Positions 16,404-25,193 of a stretch of DNA of 64,000 bases are shown in pieces. The stretch spans positions 169,345-233,344 of the forward strand of contig JAIRPP010000016.1 in the NCBI GenBank assembly GCA_031256955.1. Direction: 5' to 3'. The translations under genes and the position numbers were made by a program. The DNA comes from Candidatus Methanoplasma sp. (GTDB lineage Archaea > Thermoplasmatota > Thermoplasmata > Methanomassiliicoccales > Methanomethylophilaceae). The stretch's first letter is position 1. The number at the start of each line of letters is the position of its first letter. Under the pieces are notes generated by a model that made no database searches, had not been told where the DNA came from, and saw only the letters and a program-made list of their open reading frames with translations.

Positions 16404-17459
16404 ATGATCGACAGAGGACACAGGGGCTGCGTGGAGGCCGCCCTGGCCCACGAGGCCGGGGCCCGCACGCCAGTCAACAACTTCGCCATCGTGACCGCAG
16501 CCCGCAGCGCGGGGATGACGGTAGACGAGGCCAGATGGCGCCCGGAGGTCTCCGCCACCGTATCCATAGACTACGCCCTGAAGACGCGCTCGGACTTCGT
16601 CAAGCCGATCCTGGACTCGCAGGCTCCGTTCGCGGACCTGGGCGCGGAGGTCTCCTTCCCGGAGGACGACTACGGGTACATAAGGAGCCACCTGGTGAAA
16701 GATGCGGAGGACGTCGATTCCCTGGCGTTCTTCGACCCCCGGGCGGCTGAGGAGTGCCCCTTCTTCTCGAAGATCTTCGTGGAGGGGCTGGAGGCCACGG
16801 CCGCCGCGCTCCCCGAGGACCTCCACGTGTGCGGGCTCTCCTGGGGGCCGTTCACGACCGCCGGGCTCCTCATGGGCGCGGAGCAGATGCTCATGGCGAC
16901 GTTCATGGACAGGGACATGGTGCGCTCGCTTGTGGACAAGTCCGCCGGGTTCGTCCTGGACATGCAGGCGGCGATGCTGGAGGCCGGCGCCACGGTGATA
17001 TGGATGGCCGACCCCACGTCGTCCGGGGACATGATCTCCCCGGGAATGTTCGAGGACCTGTCCTTCGGGGCGATAAAGAGCGTGATGGAGGGCGCGAAGG
17101 CCGCCTCGGGCGCCCCCGCGTTCCTGCACATATGCGGGGACACGACGGGCATCCTGCCCATGATCCCGGATACGGGCACGGACTGCTTCAGCTTCGACCA
17201 CGCGGTGGACATCGCGGCGGCCAAGGGCCTCGCCGGGAAGAGGGTCGCCCTCATGGGCAACATAGACCCCGTGAAGCTGATAATGGACGGGAGCCCGGAG
17301 GCGGTGGCGAGGGAGTGCGCCCGCATGATCGGGATCGCCGGGACCGAGGGCGGGTACGTCATCGCCCCCGGGTGCGAGACGCCGCAGAGCAGCCCCGACG
17401 CCAACGTGGAGGCGATGGGGCGGGCCGGGACGGAGTACTGGCTCGGGAACGGGAGATGA
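16404..17459 (+). CDS. Methylcobalamin:CoM methyltransferase-like protein (MtaA/MtbA, uroporphyrinogen decarboxylase fold)
   Basis: 351 aa. Uroporphyrinogen-decarboxylase fold with the zinc ligands of the CoM methyltransferase group: HICG near residue 240 and PGCETP near residue 325. Such enzymes move the methyl group from a corrinoid protein to coenzyme M during methanol or methylamine methanogenesis. No corrinoid protein or substrate methyltransferase is adjacent, so the substrate system is unknown. A TATA element (CTTAAAAAGCC, 16371-16382) lies about 26 bases before the ATG, implying a leaderless mRNA with its promoter inside the end of the previous gene. Confidence 0.8.
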   Translation: MIDRGHRGCVEAALAHEAGARTPVNNFAIVTAARSAGMTVDEARWRPEVSATVSIDYALKTRSDFVKPILDSQAPFADLGAEVSFPEDDYGYIRSHLVKDAEDVDSLAFFDPRAAEECPFFSKIFVEGLEATAAALPEDLHVCGLSWGPFTTAGLLMGAEQMLMATFMDRDMVRSLVDKSAGFVLDMQAAMLEAGATVIWMADPTSSGDMISPGMFEDLSFGAIKSVMEGAKAASGAPAFLHICGDTTGILPMIPDTGTDCFSFDHAVDIAAAKGLAGKRVALMGNIDPVKLIMDGSPEAVARECARMIGIAGTEGGYVIAPGCETPQSSPDANVEAMGRAGTEYWLGNGR

Positions 17460-17489
17460 GCGGGCTGGCGCGATAGAAGTGGGAGATAG

Positions 17490-17573
17490 TGCAAGGGAAG
17501 GGATTTGAACCCTTGGACCACTAAGGACTAGGCCCTCAACCTAGCGTCGTTGGCCAAGCTTGACTACCCTTGC
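17490..17573 (-). tRNA. tRNA-Leu (GAG anticodon)
   Basis: Class II tRNA with a long variable arm. Acceptor GCAAGGG/CCCTTGC, anticodon stem CTAGG/CCTAG, loop TTGAGGG (anticodon GAG, reads CUC), T-arm AAGGG-TTCAAAT-CCCTT, discriminator A. CCA not encoded; no intron. Confidence 0.93.
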
Positions 17574-17700
17574 GAATGTGCGCTTGAATGGGCATGCAGT
17601 AGATAAGCTTTTGCGCAGGGGAGCGGCGCGCCGCGCTCCCGCGGCCCGCTGTCCCACAGCGGGCGCTGAAAAGATTCTAATAGGGCCCGCGCTATTTCAT

Positions 17701-17719
17701 ATTATATTGGTATGCATAC
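17701..17719 (+). promoter_or_regulatory. TATA box and adjoining palindrome upstream of the cysteine desulfurase
   Basis: ATTATATTG (17701-17709) is followed at once by the perfect 10-bp palindrome GTATGCATAC (17710-17719), which lies between TATA and the predicted start of transcription (about 17730). An operator here would block initiation. The Rrf2-type regulator encoded at 20447-20899 is an obvious but untested candidate. Confidence 0.45.
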
Positions 17720-17734
17720 TATGGAATCAAAGGT

Positions 17735-18949
17735 ATGAATATCAAAAGAACCTACGGGACCAACATGCCAAAGACCATTTATCTAGACAACGCGGCCACG
17801 ACCGCGGTGAAGCGGGAGGTCTTCGACGCGATGGCCCCGTACTTCACGGAGCAGTACGGGAACCCGTCCAGCATCCACGAGTTCGGAGCCAGGTGCGGGG
17901 TCGCCTGCGACGAGGCCAGGGCGAAGGTCGCGAAGGTGATCGGAGCGAACCCGCAGGAGATCTACTTCACCTCCGGGGGGACCGAGTCCGACAACTGGGC
18001 GATCAAATCGACCGCGTACGCTAAAAAAGAGAAGGGCAGGCATATAATCACCACCAGGATAGAGCACCACGCGGTCATGGAGACCTGCGAGTTCCTCAAG
18101 CGCGACGGGTTCGACGTCACCTTCCTGGACGTCGACGACCAGGGCCTGGTGGACCCCGCGAAGCTGGAGGCGGCCATCCGCCCGGACACGATACTCATAT
18201 CCGTCATATACGCCAACAACGAGATCGGCACGGTGCAGCCCATAGCCGAGATCGGCAGGATCGCCCGCGCCAGGGGCGTGCTGTTCCACACCGACGCCGT
18301 CCAGGCGTTCGGCCACGTCCCCATAGACGTGGACGCGGAGAACATAGACCTCCTCAGCGCCAGCGGCCACAAGATACACGGCCCCAAGGGCATAGGGTTC
18401 CTGTACATGAGGAAGGGCGTGAAGCTCCCCCCGCTGATGCACGGCGGGCACCACGAGAGGGGGCGCCGCGCGGGCACGCTCAACGTGCCCGGGATAGTCG
18501 GGCTGGGGAAGGCGGCGGAGATCGCCGGCGCGGAGATGGCCGCCAACGCCGAGCGCGTGACCGCCCTCCGCGACAGGCTCATAAAGGGCATGCTGTCGGA
18601 GATCCCGCACTCCAGGCTCAACGGGCACCCCACCAAAAGGCTGCCCGGCAACGCCAACCTCAGCTTCAGGTTCGTGGAGGGGGAGTCCCTCCTCATGATG
18701 GTGGACGAGAAGGGCGTGTCCGCGTCCACGGGGTCCGCCTGCGCCTCCGGGTCGCTGGACCCGTCCCACGTCCTGCTGGCGATCGGGCTCCCGCACGAGA
18801 TAGCCCACGGGTCCCTGAGGTTCTCGCTCTCCGAGGACAACACGGAGGAGGAGATAGACTACGCCGTCGAGGCGGTGAGGGAAGTGGTAGAGAGGCTGAG
18901 GTCCATGTCCCCCCTGTACGAGGACGCAGTGAAGGCGGGGGGCGCGTGA
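17735..18949 (+). CDS. iscS: Cysteine desulfurase (NifS/IscS)
   Basis: 404 aa from ATG 17735, which is nearly leaderless; ATG 17765 (MPKTIYLDNAATT) matches the usual family start. Removes sulfur from cysteine for Fe-S clusters, thiocofactors and tRNA. PLP-binding lysine in ASGHKIHGPKG, conserved EHHAVM, and the catalytic persulfide cysteine in STGSACASGS (near residue 345). The scaffold gene follows 48 bases later. Confidence 0.94.
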   Translation: MNIKRTYGTNMPKTIYLDNAATTAVKREVFDAMAPYFTEQYGNPSSIHEFGARCGVACDEARAKVAKVIGANPQEIYFTSGGTESDNWAIKSTAYAKKEKGRHIITTRIEHHAVMETCEFLKRDGFDVTFLDVDDQGLVDPAKLEAAIRPDTILISVIYANNEIGTVQPIAEIGRIARARGVLFHTDAVQAFGHVPIDVDAENIDLLSASGHKIHGPKGIGFLYMRKGVKLPPLMHGGHHERGRRAGTLNVPGIVGLGKAAEIAGAEMAANAERVTALRDRLIKGMLSEIPHSRLNGHPTKRLPGNANLSFRFVEGESLLMMVDEKGVSASTGSACASGSLDPSHVLLAIGLPHEIAHGSLRFSLSEDNTEEEIDYAVEAVREVVERLRSMSPLYEDAVKAGGA

Positions 18950-18997
18950 CATGCGCAGCCATATATCGGTGAAACGCGCTGACGCGCCGACGGAGGG

Positions 18998-19477
18998 TTG
19001 AACACGTCGACTAAACTGGAATACAGCGAAAAAGTGGTGGATCACTTCACCAACCCCAGGAACATGGGCTCGATCGAGAACGCGAGCGGAGTGGGCACCG
19101 TCGGCAACGCCAAATGCGGGGACATAATGAGGGTCTACCTCGACATAGACGACGGCGGGTTCATCAGGGACGTCAAGTTCAAGACGTTCGGGTGCGGGGC
19201 GGCCATCGCCACCAGCAGCATGGCGACCGAGCTGGTCAAGGGCAAGCACATAAAAGACGCGCTGGCGATGACCAACAAGAGCGTCATGGACGCGCTCGAC
19301 GGCCTGCCGCAGGTCAAGATACACTGCTCCCTCCTGGCCGAGGAGGCCATGCACGCGGCGCTGTGGGACTACGCCCAGAAGAAGGGGATAACCATAGAGG
19401 GGCTGAAGAAGCCCAAGTCCGACATACACGAGGACGAGCACGACCACGACCACGTGGCGGAAGAGGAAGAGGATTGA
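18998..19477 (+). CDS. iscU: Fe-S cluster scaffold protein (NifU/IscU N-terminal type)
   Basis: 159 aa. The three conserved cysteines lie in GNAKCGD, FGCGAAIA and VKIHCSLLAEEA, the cluster-assembly site. The C-terminus is rich in H, D and E (HEDEHDHDHVAEEEED), a likely metal-binding tail. The reading frame opens with TTG at 18998, with GGAGGG directly before it; spacing is unusually tight and no ATG exists before the conserved YSEKVVDHF. Works with the desulfurase encoded just upstream. Confidence 0.92.
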   Translation: MNTSTKLEYSEKVVDHFTNPRNMGSIENASGVGTVGNAKCGDIMRVYLDIDDGGFIRDVKFKTFGCGAAIATSSMATELVKGKHIKDALAMTNKSVMDALDGLPQVKIHCSLLAEEAMHAALWDYAQKKGITIEGLKKPKSDIHEDEHDHDHVAEEEED

Positions 19478-19506
19478 ATCGATCTAGAATAAAGGCGGGA
19501 CGCGAC

Positions 19507-20454
19507 ATGATATACGACAACGTGACCGGACTGGTTGGAAACACGCCTCTGGTGAGGCTTAGGAACCTTGAGAAGCTGAAGGGGATCGATGCCGAGATCG
19601 TCGGAAAGCTCGAATCCCGCAACCCCACCGGGAGCGTGAAGGACCGCATCGCGTTCGCCATGATAGAGGACGCCGAGAGGCGCGGAGCCATACGCGAGGG
19701 GACCGTGCTCATAGAGCCCACCTCCGGGAACACCGGGATCGGGCTGGCGGGGATAGCCGCCGCCAAGGGCTACAGGCTCATACTCACGATGCCCGAGACC
19801 ATGTCCGTCGAGAGGAGGAACCTCCTCAGGGTGTTCGGGGCCGAGCTGGTCCTGACTCCCGGCGCAGAGGGCATGAAGGGAGCCATAAGGCGGGCGGACG
19901 AGCTCGCGCGGGAGACTCCCAACAGCGTCATACTGGGCCAGTTCGTGAACCCCGCCAACCCCCAGTTCCACGAGAGGACCACGGGCCCCGAGATATGGAG
20001 GGACGCCGACGGGAGGATCGACGCCCTGGTGGGCGGAGTGGGGACTGGCGGGACGGTGACCGGCGCGGGGAGGTTCCTGAAGTCCAAGGACGGCAGGATC
20101 AGGGTCGTCGCGGTGGAGCCCGCCGGCTCCCCCGTGCTCTCGGGCGGGAGCCCGGGGCCGCACAAGATCCAGGGCATAGGCGCCGGGTTCAAGCCCGCGG
20201 TCTACGATTCGGACGTGGTGGACGAGGTCGTCGCCGTGAGCGACGAGTCCGCCTTCGAATACGGGAGGCTGCTGGCCCGCGCCGAGGGGATCCTCGCGGG
20301 CATATCGTCCGGGGCCGCGCTCAGCGCGGCCGCGGAGCTGGCGAAGCGCCCCGAATACAGGGGCGGGCGCATAGTCGTCGTGCTCCCGGACACCGGCGAG
20401 AGGTACCTGTCGTCCGCCATGTTCGCGGACATGGCCTGTGACGCGATCAGATGA
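19507..20454 (+). CDS. cysK: Cysteine synthase (O-acetylserine sulfhydrylase)
   Basis: 315 aa. PLP-dependent beta-replacement enzyme: lysine in NPTGSVKDR, substrate loop PTSGNTGIGLA, phosphate-binding GVGTGGTVTGAG and the C-terminal GISSGAA. Makes cysteine from O-acetylserine and sulfide. No serine acetyltransferase is nearby, so the acyl donor source is unknown. Position after iscS-iscU couples cysteine supply to sulfur mobilisation. Its 3' end overlaps the convergent Rrf2 gene by 8 bases. Confidence 0.92.
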   Translation: MIYDNVTGLVGNTPLVRLRNLEKLKGIDAEIVGKLESRNPTGSVKDRIAFAMIEDAERRGAIREGTVLIEPTSGNTGIGLAGIAAAKGYRLILTMPETMSVERRNLLRVFGAELVLTPGAEGMKGAIRRADELARETPNSVILGQFVNPANPQFHERTTGPEIWRDADGRIDALVGGVGTGGTVTGAGRFLKSKDGRIRVVAVEPAGSPVLSGGSPGPHKIQGIGAGFKPAVYDSDVVDEVVAVSDESAFEYGRLLARAEGILAGISSGAALSAAAELAKRPEYRGGRIVVVLPDTGERYLSSAMFADMACDAIR

Positions 20455-20899
20455 AGTATTCCGGGAGGTCCACGAGGGCGGGCGCGTCCTCGGGCATCCA
20501 TTTTATGATGTCCGCGAGCGTCGTCCCGTCCAGTATCTCGTTCACGGCGTCGTCTATCTTCTTCCATAGGATCAGGGACACGCAGTGCTCCGCGCGCCTG
20601 CACCCCTTGAAGTCGCTCTGGAGGCATGCGACGGGAGCCGTGCTGCCCTCCATCAGGCGCACGATCATGCCCGCGGTGTAATCCTCCGGGGACTTCGCCA
20701 GCCTGTAGCCCCCCATGGGGCCCCTCTCGCTCTTGACGTAGCCCGCCCTGTTGAGCGCGGCTATTATCTGCTCCAGGTACTTGATCGAGATCTCCTGGCG
20801 GCGCGAGATGTCCTTTATCTTTACGTTCTCCTTCGCGCCGTGGACCGCAATATCCAACATAAGCCTAAGGGCATAGCGCCCTTTAGTGGATACCAGCAT
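20447..20899 (-). CDS. Rrf2-family transcriptional regulator
   Basis: 150 aa from ATG 20899 (MLVSTKGRYALRLML), which sits about 26 bases after the TATA element at 20922-20932, so probably leaderless. Winged-helix N-terminus with the Rrf2 signature KDISRRQEISIKYLEQI and PMGGYRLAKSPEDYT, then three cysteines (CLQSDFKGCRRAEHC) in the place of IscR cluster ligands. IscR/CymR-type proteins sense Fe-S status or cysteine supply; neighbours iscS, iscU and cysK fit either role. Confidence 0.88.
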   Translation of the reverse strand: MLVSTKGRYALRLMLDIAVHGAKENVKIKDISRRQEISIKYLEQIIAALNRAGYVKSERGPMGGYRLAKSPEDYTAGMIVRLMEGSTAPVACLQSDFKGCRRAEHCVSLILWKKIDDAVNEILDGTTLADIIKWMPEDAPALVDLPEYFI

Positions 20900-21020
20900 G
20901 TCGGGACTAACGGCGCGGCGGTTTATTAATGCTTTCCCGGATGCGCGCATCCTACCCGTTTTTCGGGCGGGCCCCCCCGCCGGAGCCCCCGGAGGCTCGG
21001 GCGGAGGCCCCGGCGCGCCC

Positions 21021-21653
21021 TCATTCGACGGCTTTCTTCACTTTCGCGAAGATGCCGGCTATGTCGCCCACTCCCTCTATGGTGACGAGCCTGCCCTTGG
21101 ACTCGTAGTACTCTATGAGGGGCAGGGTCTTCTCGCGGTACACCTTCAGCCTGTTGCGGACGGTCTCCTCCATGTCGTCGTCCCTCTGGTAGAGCGCCGA
21201 CCCGCACTTGTCGCAGAGCCCGTCCCTCTTGGGGGGGTTGTACTCCAAGTGGTACACCGCGTTGCATTTGGAGCAGCTGCGCCTGAACGTGAGCCTCTTG
21301 ACGATCTCCCCGTCCGCCACGTCTAGGTTGAGCGCGAGGTCCACGTCTATCTGCTCCCCGAGGGAGTCCGCCTGCTCGACCGTCCGGGGGAACCCGTCGA
21401 ATATCGCCCCCGTCCCGGGCGCGAGGGAGGCTATCTTCTCCTTCATGAGCCCGATTATCAGGTCGTTCGGGACCAGGCCTCCGCCGTCCATGTACGCCTT
21501 GGCCTCCAGGCCGAGGGGGGTCTTGTTCCTGACCGCTTCGCGGAGCATGTCGCCGGTGGACAGCTTCGCGTACCCCAGCTCCTCGCTGAGCATCTCCCCC
21601 TGGGTGCCTTTCCCGGAGCCGGGCGGCCCAAGGAGCACTATGTTCGCCTTCAT
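21021..21653 (-). CDS. adk: Adenylate kinase (zinc-lid type)
   Basis: 210 aa. Interconverts ATP + AMP and 2 ADP. P-loop GPPGSGKGTQ (residues about 9-18), AMP site DGFPRT, and a long LID with four cysteines (CSKC...CDKC) that bind zinc. This is the bacterial-like long form rather than the short archaeal AdkA. A TATA element (TTTTAAATC, 21677-21685) about 26 bases upstream predicts a leaderless mRNA. Confidence 0.94.
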   Translation of the reverse strand: MKANIVLLGPPGSGKGTQGEMLSEELGYAKLSTGDMLREAVRNKTPLGLEAKAYMDGGGLVPNDLIIGLMKEKIASLAPGTGAIFDGFPRTVEQADSLGEQIDVDLALNLDVADGEIVKRLTFRRSCSKCNAVYHLEYNPPKRDGLCDKCGSALYQRDDDMEETVRNRLKVYREKTLPLIEYYESKGRLVTIEGVGDIAGIFAKVKKAVE

Positions 21654-21712
21654 GCCCGAGGCCAAACATTCATGATTTAAAAGAGTATTCGAAAAAACAG
21701 GCCCCGAACGGG

Positions 21713-21964
21713 TCAGAGCCACCTCCAGGCGGCCAGGTCGATCGCGACGAGGGCGAGGAGAACAGCGTTGAACGCGACGATGTAGCTCACGCCCCGCCTC
21801 CCCCCGCGGGGGACCCATCTCGGCACGCTCGCGCCGGACATGCCGGCTATGTAGTGCATCAGGATCGCGATCATGTTGAAGAGGACGAACCCGCACATCA
21901 GGATGTAGAAGGTGGCCTCGGGGGCGGGCGCGAGCGCGACGGTTATTGTTTTATAACCCGACAT
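21713..21964 (-). CDS. Small two-helix membrane protein, unknown
   Basis: 83 aa if started at ATG 21964. Hydrophobic helices at residues about 18-41 (FYILMCGFVLFNMIAILMHYIAGM) and about 60-80, separated by a basic loop RWVPRGGRRG. No family recognised. The start overlaps the TATA box of the divergent GlcD gene, so a shorter form from ATG 21898 is possible. Codon use is like the surrounding genes. Confidence 0.45.
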   Translation of the reverse strand: MSGYKTITVALAPAPEATFYILMCGFVLFNMIAILMHYIAGMSGASVPRWVPRGGRRGVSYIVAFNAVLLALVAIDLAAWRWL

Positions 21965-21988
21965 CCGGATACGGGCAACTGCGATCAC

Positions 21989-23422
21989 ATGGACGAGAGG
22001 ATAATTGGCAGGATAGAGAAGATAGTCGGGAAGGAGGGGTACTCCGTGAAGACCGCCGACCTGTACGCGTACGGCTTCGACGCGTCCATATTCCACAGCG
22101 CGCCGGACATAGTCGTTCAGCCCAGGACCACCGAGCAGGTGTCCGAGATAATGAAGATCGCCAGCGAGGAGCGCATACCCGTCGTGCCCAGGGGCGCGGG
22201 CACGGGGCTCTGCGGGTCCGCCGTGCCCATAAAGGGCGGGATCGTCCTGGCGATGCAGCGCATGAACAGGGTGCTGCGCGTGAGCGTGGAGGACCTGTGG
22301 GTGGACGTGGAGGCGGGGTGCGTGTACGACGACCTGAACAGGGAGCTGTCCAAGCATGGGTTCTTCTTCCCGCCGTCCCCCGGGTCGGCGGAGGCCTGCC
22401 AGGTCGGGGGGATGGTTGCCACCAACGCCTCCGGCATGAGGGCGGTCAAATACGGCGCCACCAGGGACTTCGTCCTGGGGCTGACGTTCGTCAGGGCGGA
22501 CGGGGAGATCGTCCGCGCCGGGACCAGGACCATCAAGGATTCGTCGGGCTACCAGCTCGCGCGCCTGATGTGCGGCTCCGAGGGGACCCTCGGGGTGATA
22601 ACCGAGATAACTTTCAAGATAACCACCAAGCCCAAGAAGTCCGCATCGTGCCTCTGCGGGTTCGACACCGTGGACGCGGCGGGGAGGTGCATAGCCGGGA
22701 TCATAGCGAGGCCTCTGATCCCCGCCTCGTGCGAGCTCCTGGACAGCGTGAGCATAGAGGCCGTCAACAAGGCCCGCGGGAACCCCCTGCCGGACTGCAA
22801 GGCCATATGCATAGTGGAGGTCGACGGCGAGACGGACGAGGTCATCCGGCGCGACCTGAAGATAGTGGAGGAGGTCGCGGGGGAGACGGGGGCCGTGTCC
22901 GTGACCCCGTCCTTCGACTCCAAGGAGATAGCGAGGTGGACGGACGCCAGGAAGTCCGTCATGACCTCCCTGTCCGCCCTGAAGCCCGGGTACTCCTCCG
23001 TGTCCCTGGCGGACGACATGGGCGTGCCCGTGTCCAAGGTCCCCGACGCGGTGAGGGCGTTCCAGGAGATAGCCGCCAGGAACAGGGTCACCATAGCCAC
23101 CTACGGCCACGCCTCCGACGGCAACCTCCACACCAAGATGCTCATCGACCCCACCGACAAGGACGAGTGGGAGAGGGGGGTCAAGGCGGTGGACGAGATA
23201 TTCGACGTCTGCATAGAGCTGGGCGGCACGGTCACCGGCGAGCACGGGGTCGGGATATCGAAGGCCCCCAACTACATGAAGGAGCGCGAGTCGGAGCTGT
23301 CGTCGATAATAGCCATAAAGAAGGCGATGGACCCGCTCAACATACTCAACCCGGGGAAGATGGAGCAGTGGAGGGGGCCCATACTCACCCGCCTCAGGTA
23401 CCCCTGCAAAGAGTTCGCATGA
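21989..23422 (+). CDS. GlcD-type FAD-linked oxidoreductase (lactate/glycolate dehydrogenase family)
   Basis: 477 aa. FAD_binding_4 domain (PRTTEQVSEIMKIASEERIPVVPRGAGTGL) and C-terminal FAD-oxidase domain (ATYGHASDGNLHTKM, GTVTGEHGVGISK, MDPLNILNPGKM). Such flavoproteins oxidise 2-hydroxyacids and often donate electrons to a HdrD/GlcF-like CCG protein. No such partner is adjacent; the HdrC/HdrB pair at 38.9-40.3 kb is the only one in the window. TATA box at 21949-21956, 10-base leader. The next gene overlaps its stop (ATGA). Confidence 0.9.
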   Translation: MDERIIGRIEKIVGKEGYSVKTADLYAYGFDASIFHSAPDIVVQPRTTEQVSEIMKIASEERIPVVPRGAGTGLCGSAVPIKGGIVLAMQRMNRVLRVSVEDLWVDVEAGCVYDDLNRELSKHGFFFPPSPGSAEACQVGGMVATNASGMRAVKYGATRDFVLGLTFVRADGEIVRAGTRTIKDSSGYQLARLMCGSEGTLGVITEITFKITTKPKKSASCLCGFDTVDAAGRCIAGIIARPLIPASCELLDSVSIEAVNKARGNPLPDCKAICIVEVDGETDEVIRRDLKIVEEVAGETGAVSVTPSFDSKEIARWTDARKSVMTSLSALKPGYSSVSLADDMGVPVSKVPDAVRAFQEIAARNRVTIATYGHASDGNLHTKMLIDPTDKDEWERGVKAVDEIFDVCIELGGTVTGEHGVGISKAPNYMKERESELSSIIAIKKAMDPLNILNPGKMEQWRGPILTRLRYPCKEFA

Positions 23423-24489
23423 CCTCGCCCGCCCGGGCCGCGGGCGGGGACCTGCCCCACGAGAGGGTCAGGCTCCTGAGGATGTCGGGGCAGATGATAT
23501 CCTCTCCCGCGCCAGGCGGGCCCGCCCGCGTCGTCGAGGCGATGGGCGCGATCCAGTCGCAGGACTATAGGATGGCCAAATGGGCCGTCGGGCTCAGGGC
23601 CGCGGATTGCTCCGAATCCGACGTGGAGCGCGCCTTCGACAGGGGGGACTTCCTGCGCATCCACGTCCTCAGGCCCACGTGGCACTTCGTCTCCAAGAGG
23701 GACGCGAGATGGATGCTGGGCCTGACCGCGCCCAACGTATAGCGGGCGGTGTCGCGCTACGGGAGCCTCGGGATGGGCGCGGGAGACGTGGCGGAGGCGC
23801 TGAGGGCGGTGTCCGACGAGCTGTCCGTCGGGCGCGTCGCCAGGGACGAGCTCGCCGAAAGGCTGGCGGCCCGCGGGGTGAGCGTCGGCGGCGGCAGGAT
23901 GCCCCGCATCCTCATGGCCGCCGAGCTCTGCGGGCTGGCGTGCGTCTCGGGCAGGATCGGGAGGCAGTTCGCATACGCCTCGATGGAGGACGCGGCGGGG
24001 CCTTCGGGGAGCCTCGGCAGGGACGAGGCCCTCGCCCGGCTGGCGGAGACCTATTTTTCTTCGAGGGGGCCCGCGACCGCGTCGGACTTCGCATGGTGGT
24101 CGGGCCTCTCCGCCGCAGACGCGGCCAGGGGCATGGAGTCGCTCGGATCGGGCTTCGAGAGGGCCTCGTGCGGCGGCAAGGCCGCGGCGTTCCGCGACTC
24201 GGGCTCGGCGGACGTCCCGGAGAGGCGCACGTTCCTCATGCCGGACTACGACGAGTACGTCCTGTGCTACAGGGACAGGTCCGCGGTATCCGGGCTGCTC
24301 CCGCTCGGGAGGAAGGCCCCGATAAACGCGGACAGGGACAAGAGGATCGCCATAGTGCGCGGCCAGATCTGCGGGGAGTGGACGGAATCCGGGAAGGGGG
24401 CCTCCGCGTCGGCGTTCGCGCCGCTGACCGACGGGGAGCGCTCCGAGCTGGACGCGGCGGCGGCCAGGTACGCCGCCTTCAGGTCCTGA
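23419..24489 (+). CDS. Winged-helix DNA-binding (HTH_42, YcaQ-like) protein with in-frame UAG at codon 108
   Basis: 357 codons in one frame, interrupted only by TAG at 23740-23742. Before it: RLLRMSGQMIS, AIQSQDYRMAKWAVGLR, HVLRPTWHFVSKRDARWMLGLTAPNV. After it: RAVSRYGSLGMGAG... TFLMPDYDEYVLCYRDRS, ending at TGA. Together these make a full-length HTH_42 protein (winged helix linked to base-excision or DNA repair glycosylase relatives). In a pyrrolysine-using methanogen UAG may be read as Pyl; otherwise it is a nonsense allele. The start overlaps the GlcD stop. I see no other disruption. Confidence 0.75.
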
Positions 24490-25140
24490 TCACAGCCACA
24501 GGAAGTACGCCGCCATCTCCGCCGCGCCGACCGCGGCCGCCGAGACATAGATGCGGACGTCCCATGCCAGTATCTTCGAGCCGTCCAGGGGCGCGACGGG
24601 GATCATGTTGAACAGCCCCAGGAAGGCGTTCAGGTACACCAGGAGCCTCACGACCCCCCATGCGTCCCCGGCGAGCAGGAGGACCAGGATGCCGGCCGCG
24701 CATATGGCGAAGTTCACCGCCGGCCCCGCGAGGCTTATGACCCCGTTCCGCCTGACGTCTATGTTCCCGCGTATGTAGACCGCGCCCGGGGCGGCGAACA
24801 GGAACCCCATCGCGGAGAAGGCCAGCGCCATGAGCAGGCCGTACGGGTACGCCCTGAACTCGGACCACGCCCTGTAGCGCTGCGCCACGAACTTGTGCCC
24901 GAACTCGTGCATCAGGAAGCTGCACACCACCAGCACCAGGGACACGCCGAACAGGACCGCGGCGGTCTCCGCCGCGCTCGACCCGATGCCGCTGCTGCCG
25001 CGGTACAGGATCATCGTGAACGCCACTGACAGCACTATGACGGCCGCCGCTATGTGCATCGCCTCCGTCCTGCTGAACCTTATCCTCCCGCGAGGCTCCC
25101 TATATCCTGGATCCACCCTTCTGAGGCCGTCGATGTCCAT
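24490..25140 (-). CDS. Site-2 protease family (M50) membrane metalloprotease
   Basis: 216 aa from ATG 25140. About six membrane helices. Zinc motif HEFGH (about residue 80) and the second conserved motif NMIPVAPLDGSK (about 180), the two halves of the intramembrane active site. Acts on unknown membrane-bound substrates, possibly regulators. Start chosen because it is 27 bases from the centre of the TATA palindrome at 25164-25171, which it shares with the divergent gene; ATG 25161 is in frame but would precede the predicted RNA start. Confidence 0.85.
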   Translation of the reverse strand: MDIDGLRRVDPGYREPRGRIRFSRTEAMHIAAAVIVLSVAFTMILYRGSSGIGSSAAETAAVLFGVSLVLVVCSFLMHEFGHKFVAQRYRAWSEFRAYPYGLLMALAFSAMGFLFAAPGAVYIRGNIDVRRNGVISLAGPAVNFAICAAGILVLLLAGDAWGVVRLLVYLNAFLGLFNMIPVAPLDGSKILAWDVRIYVSAAAVGAAEMAAYFLWL

Positions 25141-25163
25141 GTCGCATTCGATAAATGTCATTG

Positions 25164-25171
25164 TTTATAAA
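25164..25171. promoter_or_regulatory. Symmetrical TATA box serving two divergent leaderless genes
   Basis: TTTATAAA is a perfect palindrome centred at 25167.5. The two start codons are at 25140 (minus) and 25194 (plus), each about 27 bases from the centre, matching the standard archaeal TATA-to-start distance. One element thus appears to drive both genes without leaders. Confidence 0.65.
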
Positions 25172-25193
25172 TATGCATCGAATAGGCGCAGGC

